From: Symsagittifera roscoffensis
Taxonomy: Eukaryota; Xenacoelomorpha; Acoela; Convolutidae
Length of the DNA stretch: 64,000 nt
Assembly (NCBI RefSeq): GCF_963678635.1
Contig: NC_087062.1
Coordinates: 71,887,345-71,951,344 of the forward strand
Direction: 5' to 3'
The translations under genes were made by a program, and so were the position numbers. Below, in pieces: positions 52,001-57,113 of this stretch. Under the pieces are notes generated by a model that saw only the letters and a list, made by a program, of their open reading frames with translations, had not been told where the DNA came from and ran no database searches. The first letter of the stretch is position 1. The number at the start of each line of letters is the position of its first letter.

Positions 52001-55000
52001 TTGTAAAAATTGGTCGTTGATTTCTTTTCATGACAATGGATGATGATTCATCCCATGTCATTCTTTCACGGCTCTACGAGCGGTGGTAAAGTGAATAATG
52101 TTCTAGTTCACCCTCATGATCATTAATAAGAGGTTGAGGTGAAGTTTCCAGTCCAGAAAATTGAAATAATTATTTTTCACCAAAAGATATATATATATAG
52201 TGATAAGTCGTAAAGATTTAAACATTTTTTTCTGGTGGTTCTTTTTGTGCAAAATTGCTCTTGAAAACTTTTAACGAGTATGTGTTGGTTGGCCTAGCTA
52301 TTGAGCGACGACGTACGTGGCAACTACTACCAGCCTTCAAATGAGATCCAGGGACCAATGAGTGCCCAACAGGCCGCAGGATTCGGCCCCATCACTGCCG
52401 CCAAGTTCGGAGGCTCACAATATATGGTACATAAAAATGCTCCTTCTGCTTGTCATAATGCATGATCGAGTAAAACTCAACATCAGAAAATCCAAATCAA
52501 TCCGTTATATGCGATACGAGTAGCATACGTTATAAGGCAAAACTGATATGCGAAAATACACTGACCATATGAGATGAATTTGATGATGAGAAAAAATAAT
52601 AAAATAGGCTAAAATTTTGATGACGTGAAGGTAAAGTTAGAAAGCAAAGATTATTTGAACTATAAAGTTAGAAAGCGTTGAATACTCAATTTCGGTTCGT
52701 CTTTTAGGCAATCGTGCCTAACCAAATGAGCCCGAACTCTGCCGAGTACATGCTATTAGATAGATCCAGTACTGGAACTTACGACTCTGGGGGAGCCGGT
52801 TTGAATCCCACCTGGCTCCCTAGCCAAACCAGTCCAGGTGGAACTCAAGGTGGTGGTGGGTTTAATGTGAATGAAAAAAATGTTGTGGCGGCGACGTCGA
52901 ATGTTGCGAAGCACTGCAACAATAGCTATATAGATTCACCCCAAATGCGAATGAAATCAGTGACTGCCACCGCCAGTACTGCATCGCATGCGGAAACTTC
53001 TTTTTCCTCGCCTGCCAAGGGGAAGCGGAAGAGCTTTGACTCGGCGGCTGTACTGAGAAATCAGCCCATAGTTACTTATAGTCCCGTCAGCAGCGAGCAT
53101 GCTCGTCGTTTTTCCTCAAAGGTGAACTAGCACAGCCAATGACTGTAGTCGTTTTGAAGTAGGTTTGGTTCACACTTGGGCTTGATGCACGCATAGCCTA
53201 ACTGCGAGATTATGACTGCGGGATGCTGCCAAAACATAACTTCAATCTACTAACAGCAGTCTCCTAACTTTTCACTTAAATGACAGCTTCAATTCGTTTT
53301 ATAGAGATTTAGAAAAAAAAACTTACTCAGTTTGGTTGGAAGGAAAACTTAGCTGACAAACTGAAAATAGTAAAGATTTTTGAATTAGCTTGCAAACTTT
53401 TTGAATTGTGTTGGTTGTTGGCTTTGCTTTTAGAAAAGCAGCAATTGAGACTCTAGAGACTTGAGTTTTAAGATTCGGTGAATTGCTCTGTTTGGCTCAA
53501 TATTCCTATTATATTTTGGTTGATTGTCAAGTAGATTAGAAAATTCAATTTAGTTTCTGGCCGGAGTTATACTTAGTCACTAACAGTGGAGGTTACCCAT
53601 GAGAAGCCAAAAGTCGAGCTACTGTATCAGCATCATAGAACTTTCCGACCACAATGGTCGAATGAAAAAATATATATATATATATATATATATTAAAAAA
53701 AAGCTAAATTGGGAGTGGGCCTAATTTAGCTTCTCAAACGATCAATATAAATAATATACTCGCTTTGAGTTAAAGTAAAGATGATTTTTCATCCGTTGGT
53801 CGGGACAAAAAGTAGTTGAGGTAGCCACGCGTGAAACTAACAGCAGCCATACATTATCAGTCGTGTCTTTGTATTATGATTCACAAGGGACGAGGTAATC
53901 TCTCCTGCATGTTATTTTAATTTTGTTTTATCCATGTTAAGACTGGGTTTCAGTGTATTTCGTCTGGTAATCGCACTCACCTTTCCCAATGTTGATTATA
54001 TGTTCCCTCACTCTATTCTCGACAATTGCTTTGGTGTCTTCCTCTGCCACAAAAACTTCATCCAATTTTAGTCATAATTCAGTTGCTTGAGTTTTCATCG
54101 TATGAAACTTTAAAACTACCGCAAATCTCTAGGAATAGTCAGTTGCTGAATAGCACGAAACATTGTCCATACGTGGTCATTTTCTGAAAAAATAGTGAAA
54201 AAAATGGGAGAAAACAACAAATGTCACGATTAAAGCTGAATATGCTATATCACTCGGCCCCTTCTGCTGTCTATTTTCGGTGCCTGATTTCGCTTAAAAA
54301 AGACTGGAATGCAAAATTTCTCCTGATTTTTGGACGCCGGAGCAATGATAATCATAATTGATGTGGTGCTGGAAAAATCTTGAATATTTTCGGGTTTTTT
54401 ACATCTACCTCTTTTGAAAATTACTAAGAAGTTAGAATATTTTGACATTTCTTTGGAGAAAAGAACTTAGTGATTGGAGATGGAATCACCCAATTAAGAA
54501 AGTAGAAACTAACGGTTATGTTTAACTTGAAGCCGCATGAGAGCTATCTTTCCGTTTTGGCACAGCGGCTTAGCTAATTGAAAAATTCTTAAGTACCCTG
54601 GTGTTTAGAACGAGGCCTCGGGCAAAGTGGAATCGCCTCGCGAAGACCAGGAGTTTATGCGGGAGTTCCTGTTGGAGCAGCACAATATAGACAGCAGCCG
54701 CTACTCCATGGAGCGACCCTACAGTAAGGGGTCGGTGGACTTGCAGAGACCTCTGGTGGACCCTGAAGTGTACTTGGGACTAAACACAGGCGGCACTATT
54801 CCTAGAGGCACTTTAAATTCACAGAGAAACAACGCTTCCTACAGTCAAGCACCTTCTAATGTGAGCAGTCCAATTTTTTTTACTAAGTTGAGTGAAAAGT
54901 AGTTTTGAGCCAATTGAACATTTCAAGTGAACGAAGCAAATAACCATCATATATATGCAATCTGTCTATCAAGAAAATTCCAGTGTCTGAAATAAATGCA

Positions 55001-56375
55001 TGGCTAATTATCGTCACCCAGACTGAATTACGCTAAAGTGAAATGGTAACAGAGCAGTGGTCTCGTATCTCATCGTCAAAAAGATGAACCGACTTTAAAC
55101 ACGTTCTCTTGATTTTTCTAGTACATATTTGAACTGAAATATTTGAAATTGAGACTGTATAGTTTCCGTGGTTTAAGGGATCTGGAGGCACCATCGAAGA
55201 CAACAACTACATAAACTCGCCCGCGGCCTCCACTCCCTCGACAGTGGTTGGGCGAACAAGTTCCCGCTCCAAGCCAATGATACCCCCTCCCAAACTTCCT
55301 CTCGCCTCCTCTCCCACACACCCCGAAGCATACCCCATCTCAGCCACTGGTCCCCACATGGGCCCAATGTCATCCTATAAGAGGGTATCGGGAGATGGTT
55401 ACCCGGCACCCGGGGGATCAGGGCTGCAACATAGCTCCACTAACAGCACTGGATGTAGCCGAGGATCCGATGCGGACAATGTGTTCAACTACGAGCATGT
55501 ACCAGACCACCGAATGAAACATGGTTTGTTGAGGCTGAATGTTACTGAGAACAAGCGAGCATTCCCTCCCTCTTAAACTAACCAAGTGAACGATCTCCCC
55601 CTTAAAAACATGCGGTAATTTTATAAAACCAAGTTTATCATGCAAGATGCTGAATTCTGATTGTCTGACAAAGACTGCTTACAAAAAAGTGAATGATTTA
55701 GGGGGTTGTTCACTAGGGCCTCTGTCTCAAGCTGATAACTCAAAAACTACAGAAAAGTGAATTTTCTTTTTTCTTAACTATCTGAATTTTAGAACGCCGA
55801 TTTTTCCGAAAAGTTTTGACCAACGCGAACGAGCTTGTTGTTTTTTAAATTTTAAGGCGCCCTATAATTTCTCATGGTGACCTTTGTCTTCAGGGATAGA
55901 TAGTCTCAGTTACTCCCGTCTGATGTCTCCGCAACCAGTATCCTCAGCTCCTCATGACTACATCAACTCACCCATAGAACCACCATCTGAGGACCCCTTC
56001 TTGTCCAGGAGCTACAACGCCGGACACCACAATCCACTCCCTCAATACCCCCAGAATGCGGCACCCTCTTACCTTCACTCTAAGTCAGTCGGGCAGCCGA
56101 TGATGCCGCAAAACTTGGTTCTTAGTCATAACCCCATGTACCCGCCCAACTACCACCCCAGCTCGAATTACAGTCCAGCCACTGATAGCAACCCCGCAAC
56201 TCCGATTAATCTCAACAACAATACGTCGCCCTTCTCGGGCTATAGTTCAATGCAGCCGCACCCCGCCCAAGTTGTTCAGCCGGGAATGAACACGAAAGAG
56301 CGAGGCAAAAAGAACAGCAAGAAAAACAATAAAACTTATCAAGCCATGAGCAACAATGCTTCCAGTTTCGTATGA
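18907..56375 (+). CDS. Egfr: EGFR/ErbB-family receptor tyrosine kinase, 5'-incomplete, 21 exons in window
   Basis: Transmembrane receptor for EGF-like ligands with a cytoplasmic tyrosine kinase. The 21 exons (listed separately) join with matching phases into 1553 codons and a TGA. Counting from the first complete codon at 18908, residues 1-120 are the second half of the second L domain (domain III). Residues about 130-518 are furin-like cysteine-rich modules, 533-554 the transmembrane helix, and about 600-880 the kinase. Residues 881-1553 are a 673-residue tail. Kinase landmarks are the glycine loop GSGAFG (from residue 615), the VAIK lysine (642), the alpha-C glutamate (658), HRDLAARN (Asp 733) and DFG (Asp 751). 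Several NxS/T sequons lie in the ectodomain. Signal peptide, domains I-II and promoter lie outside the window. Family assignment is very secure. Exact splice sites are read by eye; the weakest are 43194 and 43609. Confidence 0.96.
19066..22775 (+). other. intron 1, first part: no recognised feature
   Basis: A+T-rich, apparently unique sequence. It has scattered short open frames but no splice-flanked exon, tRNA or repeat that I recognise. Confidence 0.6.
22776..24599 (+). repeat. H-like and family B fragments in intron 1
   Basis: At 22783 the motif tttacacttgcgaagctagtg (5' end type of H, pairing ACACT with AGTGT) is followed by aatagtacgaacc and aaatattggtgccgc. The gtagctgctttattcgtgac block at about 23210 matches the one near 42507 in another composite. 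A tRNA-like stretch with ATTCGAATCC lies at about 23310. Family B (aaaaagtc to gggttaa) is at about 23480-23790. A further B-box-like GTTCGAACC lies at about 24091. Confidence 0.55.
24600..25375 (+). repeat. tandem pair of about 387 bp within family B
   Basis: The segment starting cttagtggctttt at 24612 recurs at 24999 with the same order: ttcattttctgtctgct, atgctatgtgtgtgtg, gggagtactct, agtctaaaagtttgtt, aaaggaatgcaaac and cttctaatttcgaaaatgg. A third start is at about 28134. The 150-codon frame across copy 1 is not preserved in copy 2. Confidence 0.75.
25376..27080 (+). repeat. intron 1: diverged family B pieces
   Basis: Several decayed copies follow the tandem pair. A cleaner copy at 26751-27060 starts at gagtaatgaacgtagtaag and includes ttttgttaaaaggaaggcaa at about 26886 (empty H site) and ccaactgtcagttggctat at the end. 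Its palindrome is CAACTG-T-CAGTTG. The stretch 26040-26700 shows nothing recognisable. Confidence 0.55.
27081..27770 (+). repeat. diverged 170-bp monomers in intron 1
   Basis: At least four monomers are visible by the anchors actttt-ctcgagaactac, ctcgaatactatt and ctcgaaactaccg, with aaaagtatggccctcgaaaa and ttgaccgtttttt between. Divergence is greater than in the array at 1-2864. Confidence 0.7.
27771..30045 (+). other. end of intron 1: H 5' end, family B fragment, then unique sequence
   Basis: An H-type 5' end (tttacacttgcgagcagctag) is at about 27771. Family B follows to about 28310 (gagtaaagaacgtattgagc, aaaaggaaggcaaattt). From about 28330 to the acceptor at 30045 I see nothing recognisable. 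Confidence 0.55.
30046..30260 (+). CDS. Egfr: Egfr exon 2: end of L domain III
   Basis: The acceptor is tttag ending at 30045 and the donor is gtgagt at 30261. The frame continues as T-G-A-G-S-L-V-V, then [24 protein letters not shown] and ending SDQC. The LGLxSLK and G-x-x-LCY signatures are typical of the last turns of domain III of ErbB receptors. The exon ends after the first base of a codon. A sequon (NFT) follows a proline run. Confidence 0.95.
30261..31379 (+). other. intron 2, first part with one family B copy
   Basis: 30261-30735 shows no feature. A family B copy spans about 30738-31130 (gagtcgatgagcttagttcag, aaaggcaggcaaacttcgct, cccagcgcaattaaaaac). Confidence 0.55.
31380..32330 (+). 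repeat. diverged 170-bp monomers in intron 2
   Basis: About five monomers with anchors aaaaagttatggcc, ttttaccgttttt, actttt-tcgcaaactaccg and tcgaaaactacccgc, plus caatcgaaaga-like joints. Same family as 1-2864, older. Confidence 0.7.
32331..34301 (+). repeat. intron 2, second part: degenerate repeat of about 85 bp, then tRNA-like and H-type end
   Basis: The phrase attgctcattagcttgct recurs in altered form near 32968, 33048, 33136, 33297, 33370, 33492, 33577 and 33667, most often 75-90 bases apart. Gaagctatgaaaa-type joints lie between. A tRNA-Asn-like sequence and an H-like end (gatgtgcagctttgcatctgtgt, about 33991-34013) follow. 32331-32960 shows nothing clear. Confidence 0.6.
33866..33937 (+). 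tRNA. degenerate tRNA-Asn-like sequence (pseudogene or SINE head)
   Basis: The sequence shows a D-arm-like TAGGTCAGT with AAGGC, and an anticodon arm TTGGA/TCCA(T) around CTGTTAA, giving GTT (Asn) after T33. A weak T arm follows near GTGTTCAAATAC that no longer pairs well. A hairpin-like end (gcagctttgcatctgtg) follows about 90 bases on, as in the H elements. Most likely a tRNA-derived repeat rather than a gene. Confidence 0.35.
34302..34531 (+). CDS. Egfr: Egfr exon 3: start of furin-like cysteine-rich domain IV
   Basis: The acceptor is gtttcag ending at 34301 and the donor is gtaaac at 34532. It encodes [20 protein letters not shown], then [18 protein letters not shown] and [14 protein letters not shown]. 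The CWGPGP and GCTG turns are diagnostic of ErbB furin-like modules. The exon ends on a complete codon. The reading frame stays open upstream into the intron, but the strong acceptor and the join with exon 2 fix the start. Confidence 0.96.
34532..36470 (+). other. intron 3: MITE-like element in otherwise featureless sequence
   Basis: Holds a short family B start (gagtaatgaacgtggtaaag, about 34970) into which the element at 35019-35397 is set. A palindromic stretch, catatatattcctgac against its inverse near 36207-36245, surrounds tatcttcgaag. No exon was seen. Confidence 0.55.
35019..35397. mobile_element. 379-bp MITE-like element with CAGGGGCGGAT terminal inverted repeats
   Basis: The left end is CAGGGGCGGATTTAG. 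The right end read on the minus strand is CAGGGGCGGATCTAGG. C runs (about 35045-35062 and 35357-35371) pair with each other as part of longer imperfect inverted ends. CAGGG-type ends occur in hAT-like elements, but no 8-bp target duplication is clear here (T run on the left, attgtacc on the right). The class is therefore uncertain. No open frame, so non-autonomous. Confidence 0.75.
36471..36598 (+). CDS. Egfr: Egfr exon 4: furin-like module
   Basis: The acceptor is gaccag ending at 36470 and the donor is gtatgt at 36599. It encodes [21 protein letters not shown] and then [11 protein letters not shown]. After the preceding CTGR this completes the repeated ErbB pattern of GCTG, GP, C-x-x-C, CV-x-x-C and C-x-x-C. 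It ends two bases into an Arg codon finished by exon 5. Confidence 0.94.
36599..36908 (+). other. intron 4: no feature
   Basis: A 310-base intron without recognised repeats. Confidence 0.6.
36909..37173 (+). CDS. Egfr: Egfr exon 5: furin-like module with a long acidic insert
   Basis: The acceptor is tttag ending at 36908 and the donor is gtaaat at 37174. It opens with [20 protein letters not shown], which matches the end of vertebrate domain IV. An insert follows, rich in Asp, Glu, Asn and Ser (SDEEIETGG), with only two cysteines, before the next module starts in exon 6. Sequons are NAS and NNT. The exon is longer than its neighbours and ends in phase 0. Confidence 0.92.
37420..37523 (+). 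CDS. Egfr: Egfr exon 6: extra cysteine-rich module
   Basis: The acceptor is tgtttcag ending at 37419 and the donor is gtaagt at 37524. It encodes [20 protein letters not shown] and [15 protein letters not shown], again the furin C-x-x-C-x3-C pattern. This module lies beyond where vertebrate EGFR reaches its membrane-proximal end. It belongs to the extended cysteine-rich region known from some invertebrate EGFRs such as that of Drosophila. It ends two bases into a Thr codon. Confidence 0.93.
37524..39696 (+). other. intron 6: H element, then G+C-richer unique segment
   Basis: After the H copy at 37805-38280 and family B (to about 38410), the sequence changes abruptly. 38411-39640 is less A+T-rich and apparently unique, with a GCTCG-TCG-CGAGC hairpin near 38500. 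The stretch from 38411 has no recognised gene. Confidence 0.55.
37805..38280 (+). mobile_element. H element, near-complete copy
   Basis: The 5' hairpin is ACAAGC-AAA-GCTTGT (from about 37808). The body includes a TTGCGGAGCAA hairpin, cagccaatgctaaggatatt, a TAGCGTAGAGGTA (A-box-like) and a GGTTCGAACC (B-box-like) motif. It ends aacttcgcctctgtg. Flanks are family B: gagtaatgaacgtag to the left and tttgttcacgctcatg to the right, with some B sequence missing at the left joint. Confidence 0.72.
39697..39865 (+). CDS. Egfr: Egfr exon 7: extra cysteine-rich module
   Basis: The acceptor is tggtag ending at 39696 and the donor is gtaagc at 39866. It encodes [32 protein letters not shown] and a Ser/Thr/Asp-rich end. 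The GCFGPN turn is a variant of the ErbB GCWGP turn, which supports it as a further furin repeat. The exon ends on a complete codon. Sequon NKS. Confidence 0.93.
39866..40538 (+). other. intron 7: diverged family B copy
   Basis: Family B landmarks from about 40030 to 40470: aagcgtacaagtaagg, gtttgattttgtaacagctc, gaaggtaatttctgcg and cttttccaactgtctgttggctaag. No other feature. Confidence 0.55.
40539..40670 (+). CDS. Egfr: Egfr exon 8: extra cysteine-rich module
   Basis: The acceptor is tgtttcag ending at 40538 and the donor is gtcaga at 40670/40671. It encodes [20 protein letters not shown] and then [12 protein letters not shown] and CMPCNSQ. It has six cysteines in furin spacing. Both ends are phase 0, so the exon could be skipped without a frame change. 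Confidence 0.92.
40671..43039 (+). other. intron 8: composite H element nested in family B
   Basis: 40671-40960 is unique. Family B starts at about 40966, is interrupted by the composite at 41071-42720, and resumes with aaaggaaggcaaactcaact at 42718 to about 43035. Confidence 0.65.
41071..42720 (+). mobile_element. long H-type element carrying 170-bp monomers
   Basis: The 5' end is ttatacgagcgaagtgtag followed by tatattattacgaa. There is then a stretch like the block at 1-400 (gcaaaagtttcattttttctcaaaaactagtg) and several diverged 170-bp monomers (anchors at about 41680, 41857 and 42245). Next come the gtagctgctttattggtg block and the end TACGAAGCGCAGCTTCGCctctgtgt. Left flank gttcagttcatttcttttgt and right flank aaaaggaaggcaaactc join into an intact family B, so both ends are defined. 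No open frame long enough for a transposase. Confidence 0.72.
43040..43194 (+). CDS. Egfr: Egfr exon 9: last cysteine-rich module before the membrane
   Basis: The acceptor is tttttag ending at 43039. It encodes [28 protein letters not shown] and [10 protein letters not shown] place the end at 43194 with donor gttagt, because the two leftover bases (CA) then complete a codon with exon 10. An alternative donor, gtatca, lies four bases on. The module closes the ectodomain. Confidence 0.85.
43195..43608 (+). other. intron 9: no feature
   Basis: A 414-base intron. The end is the least certain in the gene because the frame of exon 10 is open for 58 bases upstream of the chosen acceptor. Confidence 0.55.
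43609..43807 (+). CDS. Egfr: Egfr exon 10: transmembrane helix and juxtamembrane segment
   Basis: It encodes a short stalk ([13 protein letters not shown]), a 22-residue hydrophobic helix at 43649-43714 (V-P-L-L-L-G-M-G start), and a basic juxtamembrane stretch from KYRTAKK. It ends LITKEEP at donor gtgagc, 43808. The acceptor cttgacag ending at 43608 is the one that fits the phase of exon 9. The frame is open further upstream, so an earlier acceptor is possible. Juxtamembrane residues of ErbB receptors help form the asymmetric kinase dimer. Confidence 0.86.
44005..44220 (+). CDS. Egfr: Egfr exon 11: juxtamembrane end and kinase N-lobe
   Basis: The acceptor is gattatag ending at 44004. The exon opens APYTPTG, close to the conserved ErbB juxtamembrane PLTPSG. 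It then gives [14 protein letters not shown] (glycine loop at 44092-44109) and LPVAIKVL, whose catalytic Lys codon is at 44173. It ends TFID at an unusual gttagc donor, after which exon 12 begins with the alpha-C Glu. Confidence 0.96.
44361..44546 (+). CDS. Egfr: Egfr exon 12: kinase alpha-C helix, hinge and upper C-lobe
   Basis: The acceptor is atgtttag ending at 44360 and the donor is gtgagt at 44547. It starts [10 protein letters not shown] (Glu at 44361 is the salt-bridge partner of the catalytic Lys). It continues LLRLLAIC, then [19 protein letters not shown], with Thr in the gatekeeper place as in EGFR, and ends WGKQIAE. Both ends are phase 0. The preceding intron of 140 bp is the shortest in the gene. 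Confidence 0.96.
44547..45264 (+). other. intron 12: no feature
   Basis: A 718-base intron, apparently unique. None of the repeat families is evident apart from a weak ccagttttttgtcaatttggg resembling family B near 44817. Confidence 0.55.
45265..45420 (+). CDS. Egfr: Egfr exon 13: catalytic loop and start of activation loop
   Basis: The acceptor is catttag ending at 45264 and the donor is gtacgt at 45421. It encodes [19 protein letters not shown] (catalytic Asp codon at 45304), ITDFGLAQ (DFG Asp codon at 45358) and ends FQGGK. All catalytic residues are intact, so the kinase is predicted active. The activation-loop Tyr of most EGFRs is replaced: the segment reads [12 protein letters not shown] and holds no Tyr. 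Confidence 0.97.
45421..48359 (+). repeat. intron 13: long array of diverged 170-bp monomers in an H-type element, then family B
   Basis: An H-type 5' end (tttttacacaagcggatcgtag) is at 45539. Monomers run from about 45650 to 47250 (anchors ctcgaaatctaccg, ctcggaagccac, ctcgaaaactaccggg). The atcaaacag plus hairpin CAGCTGTGGCTG lies at about 47268-47300. Family B follows at about 47338-47770, and the H-type 3' end (tttgcgaagtgcagcttaacctctgtgt) at about 47966-47993. Confidence 0.65.
48088..48185. mobile_element. relic of the 35019-35397 MITE interior
   Basis: The stretch agatgcctttggcgttaata to gggcaaaatttcg parallels the MITE interior (aggcgcctttggcgccaata to cgtcaaaatgttc). It has the same order of tactaac/taccgat, gagggggagcgcgcg/gagggacgcgcg. 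Terminal repeats are not recognisable. Confidence 0.55.
48360..48588 (+). CDS. Egfr: Egfr exon 14: kinase C-lobe
   Basis: The acceptor is gctttag ending at 48359. It encodes [11 protein letters not shown] (P+1 loop), [19 protein letters not shown] and GERLPQPPG, ending VVMLK plus one base. The donor gttagt at 48589 removes an apparent TAG stop: the T joins GC of exon 15 to give the conserved Cys of the KCW motif. The short unspliced reading frame ending at 48593 is therefore not the real end. Confidence 0.95.
48589..50050 (+). repeat. intron 14: H-type element with 170-bp monomers
   Basis: The block from about 48780 (cctgtttgataataaccgg, ggtacgcttcggaaaactttc) matches the one near 41280. Monomers follow to about 49500 (tcaaatctgagagttg, aaaaagttatggcgtt). 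A tRNA-like stretch with GGCTCGAATCC lies at 49655, and the end cacacaaagtgcagcttcacctctgcgt at 49741-49768. Confidence 0.65.
50051..50148 (+). CDS. Egfr: Egfr exon 15: end of kinase domain
   Basis: The acceptor is atgtttag ending at 50050 and the donor is gtaaca at 50149. After the split Cys it encodes [20 protein letters not shown] and [12 protein letters not shown]. This corresponds to the final helix of an ErbB kinase (W-x-x-D/E-x-x-x-R-P/L-x-F) and the RYL/RYF end. It was too short to show as an open frame of its own. The exon ends in phase 0, and the tail exons 16 onward follow. Confidence 0.94.
50149..50527 (+). other. intron 15, containing the duplication breakpoint
   Basis: No repeat family was recognised. 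The 8.2-kb duplication begins at 50445 within it. Confidence 0.6.
50528..50926 (+). CDS. Egfr: Egfr exon 16: first exon of the cytoplasmic tail
   Basis: The acceptor is ccgcag ending at 50527 and the donor is gtgaga at 50927. It encodes 133 residues rich in Ser, Asn, Gly and Tyr with no fold I recognise. Possible phosphotyrosine sites include [21 protein letters not shown] and RYKIM. The last has the YxxM form bound by the PI3K p85 subunit (Tyr codon at 50864). Both ends are phase 0. A near-identical copy lies at 58753-59151. Confidence 0.93.
50927..52297 (+). other. intron 16: only the tRNA-like sequence recognised
   Basis: Unique sequence apart from the tRNA-like 51302-51373. A second A-box-like TAGCATAGTGG lies just upstream at 51288-51298. 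An imperfect inverted repeat lies near 51491-51513 (catttgcggagagcaaatg). Confidence 0.6.
51302..51373 (+). tRNA. tRNA-like sequence in Egfr intron 16, anticodon CAG
   Basis: A cloverleaf can be drawn. The acceptor stem is 6 of 7 pairs. TA follows, then a 3-bp D stem, and an anticodon stem of TAGA/TCTA around loop ATCAGAA (T33, anticodon CAG). The variable region is short, and the T arm is a perfect GCAGG/CCTGC around TTCAATT. The pol III A box (TAGCTCAATGG) and B box (GGTTCAATTCC) match consensus. CAG would decode Leu CUG, but nuclear tRNA-Leu normally has a long variable arm, missing here. A tRNA pseudogene, SINE head or organelle-derived tRNA is as likely as a working gene. Confidence 0.5.
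52298..52426 (+). CDS. Egfr: Egfr exon 17: tail
   Basis: The acceptor is ggcctag ending at 52297 and the donor is gtacat at 52427. It has 43 codons in phase 0 at both ends, encoding [20 protein letters not shown] and ending GGSQYM. It is low in complexity and too short to appear as an open frame of its own. It is supported by phase, by the splice sites and by exact conservation in the second copy at 60521-60649. Confidence 0.88.
52708..53121 (+). CDS. Egfr: Egfr exon 18: tail with AEYMLLD and SYIDSP motifs
   Basis: The acceptor is cttttag ending at 52707 and the donor is gtgaac at 53122. It has 138 codons, with [20 protein letters not shown], then a Gly run, SYIDSPQM (Tyr codon at 52927) and the basic GKRKSF. 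If the intron were retained the frame would stop after two more codons. The second copy (60931-61344) differs by a Leu to Ser change in the G-L/S-N-P-T segment. Confidence 0.93.
53122..54608 (+). other. intron 18: short TA microsatellite, otherwise no feature
   Basis: A TA run at about 53670-53692 (shorter in copy 2 near 61898), flanked by A runs. An inverted pair agctaaatt/aatttagct at 53702 and 53724. No exon or known repeat was seen. Confidence 0.6.
54609..54860 (+). CDS. Egfr: Egfr exon 19: tail
   Basis: The acceptor is gtgtttag ending at 54608 and the donor is gtgagc at 54861. It has 84 codons, phase 0 at both ends, and the most charged tail segment: [20 protein letters not shown], possibly a short helix. 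[11 protein letters not shown] and [10 protein letters not shown] follow. The exact copy is at 62828-63079. Confidence 0.93.
54861..55177 (+). other. intron 19: no feature
   Basis: A 317-base intron without recognised elements. The acceptor tttaag is A-rich just before AG but is identical in both copies. Confidence 0.55.
55178..55523 (+). CDS. Egfr: Egfr exon 20: tail, Pro/Ser-rich with NYINSP motif
   Basis: The acceptor is gtttaag ending at 55177. It encodes [10 protein letters not shown] (Tyr codon at 55208), a proline-rich stretch [10 protein letters not shown] that could bind an SH3 domain, and [13 protein letters not shown]. The donor gtttgt at 55524 leaves one base, which pairs with the two bases that open exon 21. 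If this donor is not used, the frame runs on for 17 codons to TAA at 55574-55576, giving a shorter alternative end. Confidence 0.9.
55524..55893 (+). other. intron 20, possibly retained
   Basis: If retained, it adds 17 codons to exon 20 and stops at 55576. Otherwise no feature. Confidence 0.5.
55894..56375 (+). CDS. Egfr: Egfr exon 21: terminal coding exon
   Basis: The acceptor is gtcttcag ending at 55893. It encodes 160 residues rich in Pro, Asn, Ser and Tyr. Sites are [11 protein letters not shown] (Tyr at 55959), [10 protein letters not shown] (an NPxY motif at 56130), GYSSM (56241), the basic run [13 protein letters not shown], and TYQAM (56337). The last residues are N-A-S-S-F-V before TGA at 56373-56375, a class I PDZ-ligand form. 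No second copy is visible because the window ends first. Confidence 0.95.
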
Positions 56376-56600
56376 AGTAACTTTGTGCATAAATTGTAAT
56401 TGAACTTATTTATTGTCCCCTCTTCTCTAACAATTATAACAAGTGCATTTTTAGCAAAAAAACTGCTGTAATTTTATTTTTGTATCTTCTATTTGATATG
56501 GAAGTTTTATTCGCCTATCTGGCCTTTGTTCATTGTAGTTAATTTTTCTAATTAAATTTTGTGCAGTAGTTTTTTATTCTAATCTAAATTGATCTTAACT
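56376..56600 (+). other. Egfr: Egfr 3' untranslated region (end uncertain)
   Basis: A+T-rich sequence follows the stop codon with no open frame of interest. An ATTAAA at 56551-56556 is the best nearby polyadenylation signal. An AATAAA at 57067-57072 could serve a longer form. The cleavage point cannot be read from sequence alone. Confidence 0.55.
56551..56556 (+). promoter_or_regulatory. candidate polyadenylation signal ATTAAA
   Basis: ATTAAA is the common variant of the canonical hexamer. It lies 176 bases after the Egfr stop codon, followed within about 30 bases by a T-rich stretch. This is a motif match only. Confidence 0.4.
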
Positions 56601-57113
56601 GATATAATTTTTAAGAAGAAACGCAGAAAAAATAGTCCTTGGATTTGTGTAAGTGTCAATGCACGCAGTGAGACACATGTGGGTCGTTCATTTTTTCTCC
56701 AGAAAGTCTTTAAATTTTTATCACACTCAATCTTACTCTAGGTTGTTGTACCGACCATTCAAAAAATTGGGGAGAAACTTTGTTTTCGGGTTTGTTTCAG
56801 TTTTTCCTTTTTTCCCGCAAAATTAGCTACCACAAAGAGTCATCGGAGAGAGTTGAGTGATACAACATAAAGCCTTCTCAGTCGTGATTCGAACATCAAA
56901 AAGTTTTGAAACATTTTTCCCAGAGTCGAAAGAGTTTGAAGCTTTCGATTTTTCGGCTAAATTCGAGCGAGCACGCTTATGTATGCTTAATTTAGTTCGT
57001 TTAAAATAGCTTATTTATGCTTAATTTTAATTTTACTCGTGTAAAATTAGCTCTTGAAGAGTTGGGAATAAAATGTTCGGCAAGTTTTTTTATAATTTTG
57101 TTTTGTTTTTCTC

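Noticed and set aside
55118-55409. Minus-strand frames opposite exon 20 (also at 63337-63628)
   Set aside because: Shadows of the proline/serine-rich coding exon, with no independent support.
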